The notes below the pieces were generated by a model. It was not told the origin of the DNA, ran no database searches, and saw only the letters and a list, made by a program, of their open reading frames with translations. From Numida meleagris (lineage: Eukaryota; Chordata; Aves; Galliformes; Numididae), in NCBI RefSeq assembly GCF_002078875.1, contig NC_034412.1:81113575-81177574 (forward strand): a DNA stretch of 64,000 nucleotides, read 5' to 3'. Of this stretch, positions 26,601 to 36,085 are shown piece after piece. The number at the start of each line of letters is the position of its first letter. Within the stretch, counting starts at the first letter, position 1. The translations under genes were made by a program, and so were the position numbers.

Positions 26601-27105
26601 ATGCTGCTGATCGTTTCTGATCTACGTGGTTATGCTGATATTCATTGTCAGTCTGTGGCAAGAGGTGTTGGTGTCTACTAGAGGCACCAGTGATGGCCTG
26701 GCATGGTACAAAAAGCAGAAACACAGGACTTGTGCATTTTTTTTTTTTCCATGTCCTTATTTCGAGAAGAGCTTTGACTATCATATGCAGCCAGATAGTG
26801 GTAGCATTGCATTGGGCTTCTGGGTACTCCAGCTTGGTCTTAGTGTTAATTATCGTCCCTCAGCATTTCCATGTGCTAACTCTGTGTGAATTCATAAAAT
26901 CATACCGTCAATTCCTTTGTCTCTCAAAGATTTCTACTGAAGTCTATGTTTCCTTGGCTATCCAAGGAAGCTAATGGTTAGGCATCTTGGAGTATCTTTA
27001 AACCATCAAAGGATATATCTGTGTAGGAGGAAACTGTGAAATAGGATTTAACTGTAGTAAACTTGATCCAAATCTGGATATTAATGTCAGAGTATTTTAC
27101 ATCTA
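23618..27105. other. Non-coding block, nothing recognised
   Basis: AT-rich sequence with short frames only. A 60-codon frame at 23616-23798 starts directly after an in-frame stop and has no homology I recognise. Confidence 0.45.
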
Positions 27106-27386
27106 TCATAGAATCACAGAATGGTTTGGGTTGGAAGGGACCTTTATGATCATCTAGTTCCCACTACCCTGCTATAGGCAGGGATGCCTCCCACTAGACC
27201 AGGTTGCTCAAAACTCCATCCAGACTGGCCTTGAATTTTTCCAGGCAAGGGGCATTCACAAGCTCACTGGGCAACCTGTTCCACCCTCACAGTAAAGAAT
27301 TTCTTCCTGATATCTAGTCTAAACCTACCCTCTTCCAGTTTAAAACAATTTCCCCTTGTTCTGTCGCTATCTGCAATCATGCATCA
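27106..27386 (-). mobile_element. CR1 LINE 3' end fragment
   Basis: The plus strand starts TCATAGAATCACAGAATGG, followed by TTTGGGTTGGAAGGGACCTT, the reverse of a CR1 tail. It runs through CCCACTAGACCAGGTTGCTC and ends near AATTTCCCCTTGTTCTGTCG, which is the reverse of the ACAAGGGGAAATTG segment of ORF2. About 280 bases survive. It looks well preserved compared with the fragments at 11452 and 44402. Confidence 0.93.
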
Positions 27387-29903
27387 GTGTAACTGAAAAT
27401 GTGCCTGAGCTTGACACAGAAATTCTTGCAGTTTCTTTTTGCAGAAGAAAGCTGTGAGTGAAATTGAACAGCATGCTCTTTTACTTGGAACTGAAGGAGG
27501 ATTGTATATTTTTATAGTTGTCTGTAGATTTTAATGTACTGCCAAATAATACTGCAATTGCAAATTTCTATCCCACCATATTTTCTTCTGCATGGCCATA
27601 AGCATTGCCACAGCAAGAAAATAAAGGTACTTTGTATATCCAGCAGGATAGCTTTCCTAGCCAGTTTGTGTTAACAAAATCTTTAATCAGACTACAGGTT
27701 GATATTAGAAATATAATGATGACTTAATTTGTGAAGCTATCCTATGCTATTAACTCCTAAGCAGTTATGAAGGATTGCATTACAGTAACTTCCTTGCACA
27801 TCAAATTACACTAAGTTAAATTTTTATTAATTGCTTTTTATCAGGTTGTCCAATAAAGTTGATTTATGTGTCCAATACTGAATTTATTCTTATTTGGCTG
27901 AGCTTTGAGTTATTGCTATCATTGGCCTTTTACTGCAATTCAGCAGCATCAGGAGTGGATCACAGTCAGATCCAGGTACTTTATACAAAGAACTTTGTAT
28001 TTCCATGGTATTTCTCACTGTCCTGGAGACAGTGAGGTACTAACCAAAATAGGTCTGTTTTTCTGCTATGAACTGTTTAAACTAACACGCAATAAATTAT
28101 GCACAGCAGTAGATATTTCTGGATAATAGCCTCAAGACTGGAGATTATATGCCTCATCAGCTGTTTGGCTCAAAGTTATTTCTATTCCGCAGTTGTAGGA
28201 TGATTTGACAGTTAGCTTTTAATCTGGTGTGTTTTTGTTGTTCTTTAGGGTGCTTTTTCTGCTTTTTTTTTTTCCTACTGATAAGGTTCCCTACTCTGTA
28301 ACTTCTCTGTTCCCTTCCCCATCCAAACAGAAGCTCATTTACATTACCTTCTAGGATACCAAAGCTCATTTTTTTGACATAGAACTTTTTTATGGCACAG
28401 CACAATCCAAACAATGGGATAAGCAAGGAGTGGCTTCCAAGGAGACATTCAAATATGAACGAAGTGTTCTGTGTCCTGTGAGCTTTCATGTGTTTGATTA
28501 AGTAGCCATCACTTCTCCAGAATGGACAAATCCATCATTTGGAAACGATGGAAGAAAAACCTTCCTGCTGCATACTTTTGTAATTCTCAAGTGTGTACTC
28601 AATCCAGCTTCACACCTCTATAGATGAAGTATGTTCACTGATTGGAGACTTAGAACAGGCAGTGCAGACGAATGAAGCTAGCTCACCATTAATTTATTGC
28701 ATGTACTTTTGATAAATGATTCTGTAGCCTTTCATTTTACAGTTGATCCAAGTAGAACTGAAAAAGCCCCCAAAGCATTTTATTCCCCCAGCTGGATCCT
28801 ACTCCAGAATGTTATTCCTACAAACCAAAGCAAGCTCCCAAAATTTCCTCTTCTTTCTCCTTGGCTCCTTCCTGCTGTACTAACTGACCCTGGGACCGCA
28901 AATCAGTTTCTTCTGGTCAGAGTTGAGCACTGACAGGACATACGATTTGTTAGTTAGATGACTGATGAGGTGGGGACAGGGGAAAAATAATTATATGGTC
29001 ATTATATGCTTGCTAGTCGCAAGCAGTAGTAATGTGTGTCCTTGCTGCTTTTTTTGACCTATGAGATCTGTAATGTTTAGCCTCAACCTCTTTGATCCAC
29101 ATATAATTATCTTCCCTTTGATCTAAGTGAGAATGGTGTAGGGAATCTTGAGGAATAATATTCCTGTGGGCATTTGTGGATTGAAGTTTCACTCTCTGCT
29201 GCCTTTACCTTACAACAGAGTAATAGTTTACTGGAGATCTTTTTTTATTTTAAAAATTATCTACTTGTATAGTCAAAAGTCTGAGTAATGCTCTCTCTCT
29301 AGATATAATTATTTGGGTGATCTTGTTAACATGCACGGTGGATTTCTTCAGTAGAAATCAACATGTCACATAGGATTAGTTTCAAAGGAGTCATAAATGC
29401 CTAAATGTGTTAATGATCCGTTTATAACATGGTCCCTCTGTAGTCACTGACAGGCATCATAGTGATCTTAGCAGAGAAAAATGGATGTCACTTTATCCTC
29501 AAGTCCTTATCTAAAACTGCGCAAAAATTAAAAATAAACTGTATGAAACCTGAAGTCGAAAGTCAGATGTAACATGCATGCAAGAAGATCATGGGTGCCT
29601 TGTTAGAAAATAAAAGCTTTTGAAGGACTACAGCTTAACCCTGCAGTGTGGTTGTGGAAAGCTTGTGGAGTTCATTTTTATTCTTATTTTTGTTCTACAA
29701 TTTGTAATGAAATAATGCACGTGAATAAAAGCTGGGGAGTATTTTCTTTTTCTATAAGAATAAAGCGGAAAATAGACAAAATTGAATTAATAGCATCAAT
29801 TTTCTTATTTTGCATTTAAAATACTTGAATATGAAGTATTAAAAATCCAGAGTATTCTTAAGCAGTATTTCAATTACCAGCAGCTTTTCCTTTTTGAATG
29901 CAG
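27387..29903. other. Non-coding block, nothing recognised
   Basis: AT-rich sequence with short chance frames and no repeat family or RNA gene recognised. Confidence 0.45.
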
Positions 29904-30056
29904 GATATCAGAGACTCGTTTACTCTATTGGAGACCTATACATCAACTCTGAGATCAATACTGATCTCTCTCATGTTCGGTCCAATCTAATATTAAACTG
30001 GGAAAAAATGGAATTATTTGAATGGAGCAGGATGAATGACTCTCCCAAGCAACCTA
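29904..30056 (+). other. Candidate 153-bp internal exon (unassigned)
   Basis: A polypyrimidine tract (CTTTTCCTTTTTGAATGCAG) precedes position 29904, and a full-consensus donor (CTA|GTAAGT) follows 30056. The interval is 153 bases, a multiple of three. It is open in only one frame, giving an exon that starts and ends in the same phase (2 nt of a codon at the left, 1 nt at the right). The roughly 50-residue peptide begins YQRLVYSIGDLYINSE and ends NDSPKQP. It has mixed, protein-like composition, but I recognise no family and it matches no KCNIP4 exon that I know. The two other frames have stops. It may be a cassette exon of an unidentified transcript, a relic exon, or chance. Confidence 0.3.
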
Positions 30057-32094
30057 GTAAGTTTATGGCTGGTTTATTGCATGAATGAAGTTCTGACACA
30101 AGTATTCATAATAACAGCTTTGACTTTCTTCTGTCTAGTAATTGGTATACTTACCTGTTATAGAAGAGTTTCTTGACATTCCCCTACATCTTTAATTCTT
30201 GCATGTGTCAAAATGAAATACCATCATACGATTTAGAACAAGGTGGTAACATGAATAGCAGCAGAATGCCAAAGTCACGCAGTGACTTTTAATTTCAAGT
30301 GTGAAGTTGCCAAACTGCTCAGTATAGTGCATAACTTCTCACTTAAGTCAAGTCCAGTACCAGAAGGATGGAAGAAAGTGAAAATGATCTTTAACAACAT
30401 TTCAGAAAATACAGACTAATAAACTGAATTTATGAAATAAAAGCTGAAATGATTCAACTAGCAGAAATGTGTTGTAAGTAAGTGTTGCCTCTAAGTGAAA
30501 AACTGCACACTAGGACATCAATTTGGAGAGAATGCAGCGTAGGCTTTTGCATAAAACTGCTATGATCAGTTCAGCACGTGAAGGACTTGAAAAACTTTTA
30601 CATGTACTTTCTCACTGAATACTTTCAATGCGATAATAGGGGAGATGCTCTTCTAGATTAGGAAGTCTAAATAGAAGAAGCAAGGGTATAAAAACTAATA
30701 GTAAGGGATTTATGCTTTTTACACATTAATACATTACCTGGGAAAGAAGGTGAATGGTAAAATGACAAATTTGGATATTCCCCAGGTTAATAGCATATTT
30801 AAATCTAGAAGTTGATAGATGCAGTGGCGGAAGATTATGAATCTTAATGACTGGTCAGTTGCTGGGACAGGAAATCTGTGTTAATGTAAATTATTCAAAA
30901 GGAGAATATACTTAGATTTAGGAACTCAGTTCTAGAAACAGGCATGTCAGTGGACATGTGGAGGGAAAGGAAATGTCTAACAAAGTATCACTGTTTCTTC
31001 TCATAAATTCTATGTACGCTTGCTTTAGAAAGGACATGGTAATGGATCAGAAAAGGTAAGAGAGAGGACAGGCTGATTTTTCTTTACTTTTGGAATGGGA
31101 CTGTGCCTGTGTGAAAAGAAATTAAATGGTTTAGAATGATTCTGCTTGGAGAACAAATGTGAAGATAATGGATGCTGGAATATAAATGGACTGATGAAAG
31201 CAAATAGGGAAGATTGTCCAGTCTTCCTCCTTACACATGCATCAGGGAATATCTGAAAGTATTTGCCAGGAAATTTGAAACAAATAAGTTTTTCAGATGA
31301 CACATAATTAAATCTGGGAGTTCTCTTCTGCTGAACACTTATTAATAGCTTTATAACCCATCAGACAATAATAAATAAATGCATTGAGTGCTTTTTCAAA
31401 ACAGTGGTTTACATAAAGTCTCTGTGCTCGACAACTCCAAGGCCACAGATAACCAATGATGGGAAGGTATACAAGGAGAAGTAATGGTGTGTATTTGCTC
31501 TGATTTCTTCTTTTGATATTTTCCATGGAAATCTTTGATAAAGGACATTGTTTCATCACTGATGTTTGCTCTTCCTTGAATGTGAGCTTTTGTTTGGTCA
31601 TCCTGGTTATTGATTCATCTGAGTTCAGGGAAAGGGTCCCAAGCAACGTATTTGAGTAACTTGTAGTCTCTTGGTAATGTGGTTCATCTGCATTCACAGG
31701 GAAGGGCTGTGTTGTCTTTGTGGGGAAACCTGGGCTGTAATGGTGAACCACTGTGTTGCAGCAGGACTGCACCATCTTTGTGTACCCATTTCCCAAAATA
31801 TCCTGGTGAAAGAAGCTTGTCTGTGTTGCTGGCTGCTGAATCACACAGTGAAGAGTGGCAAGGGATTGAAGCCTACTTCCTCTTGCCTGGCCTGGCAGTT
31901 CTGCAGTATGTATGTTTGGAAATTGGCTCTGAGGATAATGCCTCTAGAATACTGCTGGAGCATTTAGCCCTCAGCAAATTGTGCTGTGGAGTTTAACATC
32001 GTCTTACAGATGGATGCTCATAGTCATCAAGTCCTCGGAGGCTTGTCATATTGTGTAGCTGGAAACCATGGGACTTCAATCTGTGTGTTTTCCA
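30057..32094. other. Non-coding block with a 155-codon antisense frame
   Basis: No recognised gene. The longest ATG-initiated frame I noted in the window lies here on the minus strand (31308-31775, 155 codons). It has one hydrophobic stretch (about residues 96-112) and no recognisable domain, and I see no promoter or splice context supporting it. Confidence 0.4.
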
Positions 32095-32230
32095 TTTCTG
32101 CCCCGATCTTCCCGGGTAGGACAGCAGTCGCAGCACCCGTCTCTAATCAGTGCTCTATCCCAGTCGGTGGCCGGCAGGTGGCAGCGCCCGGGCAGCACAG
32201 CGGCAGTTCCCAGGGCCTTCCCCTCCAGAC
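32095..32230. promoter_or_regulatory. Small GC-rich patch around a CTCF motif
   Basis: The patch stands out from AT-rich surroundings and contains CCCGATCTTCCCGGG-like, GTCGCAGCACCCG and GCGCCCGGGC strings with several CpGs. CpG retention in otherwise CpG-poor DNA suggests an unmethylated regulatory element. It is too short for a normal promoter CpG island. Confidence 0.45.
32171..32185 (+). promoter_or_regulatory. CTCF binding motif (exact consensus match)
   Basis: CCGGCAGGTGGCAGC matches the CTCF core consensus CCRSYAGRKGGCRSY at all 15 positions on the plus strand. It is the best match I found by eye in the window. CTCF sites of this strength commonly act as chromatin-loop anchors or insulators, and their orientation sets loop direction. 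Occupancy is inferred and not shown by the sequence. Confidence 0.6.
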
Positions 32231-32840
32231 TTCTGTTTGGTGCCTTACAAGTTGCATCCGAAGTAAATGCTTTATTCGGCAAATAGTAATTTATTTTATC
32301 ATACGATTTCAGTGGTTTAGGGAATGCAAATCCTTTACGTTTTCAAATGATAATCAGAAGGTAGCATTTTTTTCTTTATAGCTCACTTTGCAAGCTCTAC
32401 TGCAGCCGAGAAAGGGAATATAAAATGCAATGTGAAAAGTGACGTCTTTGTTTCAGTTCTTAAAAATAACTAGGCTAACTCATTACTGACTGACACTCAT
32501 AATTGTATTTTATTGCATTGAACACTGAAATTAATATTTTTCCTTGATTTCCTAGAAAGTTAAGAGAATATGCATTTTTTTAATAGATGCATGTATACTG
32601 GCTAGCTTTTTACTGGCCTTGACAAAAACCTTAGCTGGTTCATGATTTTAGTTCCCTTGAAATCTATTTAAAATTTAGATGAATCCCCAAGCCCAGATTC
32701 AGCCTGTGCGTAAAATGAGCAATGAATACTGGCTCATTTGTACATAGTTACAAATGGGCCCTGTACTTCTCAGTAATTTTTTTTTTCCAGAATTCTTATG
32801 GCAATACAAGATGGAAAGAGCCATAGTTACCAGAACACTC

Positions 32841-32867
32841 GGGGGGGGGGGGGGGGGGGGGGGGGGG
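32841..32867. repeat. Homopolymer of 27 G
   Basis: An uninterrupted run of 27 G follows AGAACACTC and precedes AGTGAGAGGG. Runs this long can form G-quadruplexes and are error-prone in cloning and sequencing, so the length may not be exact. A translated frame through it gives only polyglycine and is not a gene. Confidence 0.95.
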
Positions 32868-34928
32868 AGTGAGAGGGAAGGAATAGCTACTGTAAGGGTG
32901 GAGCTAGTAGTTTCTCACACTGCACTCCTTTTCTTGTTATGTTTTGCGTCTCCTCAGTGACTGCAAGGCAGCACGCTTAATGGCATGCTGTTTCCAGAGA
33001 GGAACACTAATAATGACATACCATGATGCCTGGGTGATTTAATTATAGACAGCTTGTTCTGCAGCAATGCTAAGAGAAAATCTAAGTAAAGAATGCCCAT
33101 GTTACCTATATAAAAGAAAGAGAGTTAGCAGCCTAAACACAGAAATGGTTAATTCAGAAGTGTTTATTAGGCCTGTAATGTAAAAACCTCAAGGCTTCTA
33201 TGATTCATGCTCATCTAAATGTATAATGTAAATCTCTTTAAACATATAGCATGAAATTATTCAGATTTTGGCAGAGTAGACTAGTAGACAACATCTTTAT
33301 CAAGGCAATATAAAACATAATTAAAACAAAAAATGAATTTGCAAAGTTTGGTATTTGTTTGGAAAACTTGAGTATGATGATATCTGCCTTAGGATTTTTG
33401 GAGTCCCATCACATGGCCCTTGGAGAGCCATGGTTGTTAAAGCCAGTTTTTGTGGCATTTGTCTCTCACTGCAGAGAAGTAGTTTTTGATCACTAAAGGG
33501 CTTTGGAAAAACTCTTTGCCTTGACTACTTGGTCTTCAATGTTGAAGGATGTGCTTATTTTCTTTAATGCAGTTGCTTGTATTTGTGTGTGATTGTTCTG
33601 TCTTTTGCAAGTATTGGTAGACTTCAGCAGGTTCATTGCATTACCATTTTACGAAGAACTAATTCATTAATGCTCTGTGTGAATGGCATTGAAACCGTGG
33701 AGTTTGGTTTAGCTTTCAGTCAGGTTTCTAGATGTGTTGCTCAAAGCCATCCATGTATTCACGTTGCAGAGATTTCACACATCACAGTGAAAAGTTTTCT
33801 CTGTTAACTACCTCTGGGGTTTTGATTACTTTTAGAACAGCTAGAGCCAACGCTATGTGAAAAGCTGCCTTAGTTTTGTTTAGATGGTAATAATTCTGTG
33901 AAAGCAGCTTTTGGAAAATTGTATTCTTCAAGAGTACAAGAAAAAGGTATTTCAAAGGATGAGTCAGCTATTCATAAAGTAACTGTTGCCTTAAGATCGA
34001 GGACACCTTGAGTAACTGGGCATTAAAATGCTGTGCTTATTTAAAGAATGTATGGCATTAGTTAGTAGATATCGAGACAAGTTTCATTTCCAAAAATTAT
34101 GTTGTTTAGGTGCAATCTGGAGTCAGTTTGTGTACTTAGGTTATTTTATGACCAGTTAGTTAGGTTATTTTATGACCACCTTCAGAGGCCAGAAGATCCT
34201 CCTTCTTCCCAAGCTTATGAGCCTTGAAGGAAGTAGCTCTCATCTTCTGAGACTTTTTGTTTATTTTCCTTCTCCCCTCTGTATTTCTGAAATGCAGTGA
34301 AGTTAATCCCTAAATCTTCCGTGGCAGTGACAAGCAGAACTAGGGAGGCAGATCCTGACAGTGGTCTCTTGTGTTGTTCTGGCTGCTCCTCACTTTCCTT
34401 CTTTCCCTTCCTTCCAGTAAGGGACAATAGAAGGCTGTCCTCCAATTTATAATTTTCTTTATGGACATACTGTTAGGGCTGAAACTCCTTGTGCTTTTCA
34501 CAACAAAGAACATGACAGTTTCCTGTTGTCACAATTCAATGTAAGCTGGGTCAGAGAAAAAGAGGTAGGAACCAAATCCATGGGAATAATATTCATTTTT
34601 CAATTATTAAGTGTTTGGATGTGTTTAAAAGGTACAAAAAGGAAGGATGTTTACTTCTGAATTAATTGTGTATCTAACTGTAATGTAATTAGCATATGGC
34701 ATTACATGTTCTGAATACACTCACAACAGAACATCTCTTTGAGAACCAAGCAGTTTACAAATCAGAAAAATATAGTTAATGCTTCTTGAAGGTAACGTAG
34801 TACAATTAACTACCCAAGTTGTTCACTTTATGTTAAATGGAATGGTTCTGGAAAGGGTATTTCAAAAGAAAACTGATGCAAATCCCCCTCTCTGTGTATT
34901 CCTTGAGAAACATAGCACACAAGAGAAA
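32868..34928. other. Non-coding block, nothing recognised beyond a tandem duplication
   Basis: AT-rich sequence without a recognised gene. It contains the tandem duplication at 34136-34178. Confidence 0.45.
34136..34178. repeat. Tandem duplication, period 24
   Basis: TTAGGTTATTTTATGACCA occurs at 34136-34154 and again at 34160-34178 without mismatch. It looks like a recent slippage event. Confidence 0.85.
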
Positions 34929-35085
34929 CCAAGAAGACTGTGAATGCCCCATCCCTGGAGGCATTCAGGGCCAGGCTGGATGTGGCTCTGGGCAGCCTGG
35001 CCTAGTGGTGGGCAACCCTGCACACAGCAGGGGGGTTGAAATTAGATGATCATTATGGTCCTTTTCAACCCAGGACATTCTGCGA
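34929..35085 (+). mobile_element. CR1 LINE 3' end fragment
   Basis: The sequence includes GTGAATGCCCCATCCCTGGA, then GGCATTCAGGGCCAGGCTGG, GGCAACCCTGC and GGGGGGTTGAAATTAGATGA, then GGTCCTTTTCAACCCA. This is the last ~150 bases of a CR1 element in the plus orientation. The terminal ATTCTATG unit is decayed to ACATTCTGCGA. Confidence 0.92.
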
Positions 35086-35673
35086 ACTGGCAGATTTTAT
35101 TGATTTCCATAGGCTTTTGTGTGGATTGGTATTCAAACCACTTAGAACTCTTATCTGTTAAATGTGCTCTAGCTGCTGTCTGTCACAATACTGAAAATAG
35201 GATGTAAATGATTGAAGAGAGAGGGAGGAGCAGGGAAAAAAAACTACATATTTCCACAACACCTTGTCTTGCGTTTGTCCCTTGTCCAGAATTTTAATTC
35301 CAAACTATATGAACTAGAAACTTGCTTTGGAGCTTGAATCTTCTCTCAGCTTCTGTTGCTTGACCAGAATTAATCAAAAAAGAAGAATATCCTGGTAAAA
35401 TAAGACAATTGTACTACGAGAGTGGACAAATGAGTCCTGGTAAGTTTAAGGTTGTCTGGTTTTGTTGCTGCTACTTTCATTTGCTCACAACTTTCTAAAT
35501 TAAAAACAAATTTTTAATTCTTAAGTATTAAAGTATTCAGATGCATATAGAGACTTCTTTTAATGTTTTTTTAAGGGTCTGACTCATGCCAAGTTCATAC
35601 ATGGTACTGGCTAAATTCCAGAACTGACAGTAAGCAGATAGAACTGCTATCTGGGGAGGTTGCTGTGCTCTAT

Positions 35674-36085
35674 CTCCCCTGTTACCGAACTCCAGCAACC
35701 CCGCTTGTATTAATCTTGCATGCTGAGAACCAAAACCCAGTCCCGACCAGTCACTGCACGCAGGCATCAATATGATGAGCAGCAAAATGGCGTTTATTGG
35801 TAAAAGTTACAGAACTATATAGTATTTCTTATCTTTTACTAGACTGTTCCAGAAGCTCTTGCGGGCTACTGGCCAATCATATTGAATATCGCGCTCTGTC
35901 CTCTCGCTTCCGAAAACCCATATACAGAGTGGTCATGCAGTTTGTTATCAAAGCAAAAAATACAGCCTCTTAATCCTGCATCATGGGTTCAACTAAGTAG
36001 GTGAACAAATAAGAAAATGCCATGGGGAAGGGCCTTCCGCGTTACAGCCCGAACGCTCCGTTTTTCGCCTAATACAACACTCCCC
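35674..36085 (-). mobile_element. Solo LTR of an alpharetrovirus-like ERV with 6-bp TSD
   Basis: The LTR proper is 35680-36079 (400 bp). On the plus strand it starts TGTTACCGAACTCC and ends GCCTAATACAACA, giving TGTT...AACA ends on either strand. CTCCCC lies immediately outside both ends (35674-35679 and 36080-36085), a perfect 6-bp target duplication. On the minus strand it has a TATA-like CTATATAG (near 35813-35822). About 20 bases later comes AATAAACGCCATTTT (AATAAA complement at 35793-35798), the arrangement seen at the U3/R region of avian leukosis-type and EAV LTRs. No internal viral sequence is present, so this is the recombination product of a provirus. The exact ERV family is not assigned. 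Confidence 0.88.

Noticed and set aside
35537..35785. 82-codon minus-strand frame overlapping the alpharetroviral LTR
   Set aside because: It spans the LTR end and host flank, so it cannot be a viral gene remnant; chance frame.
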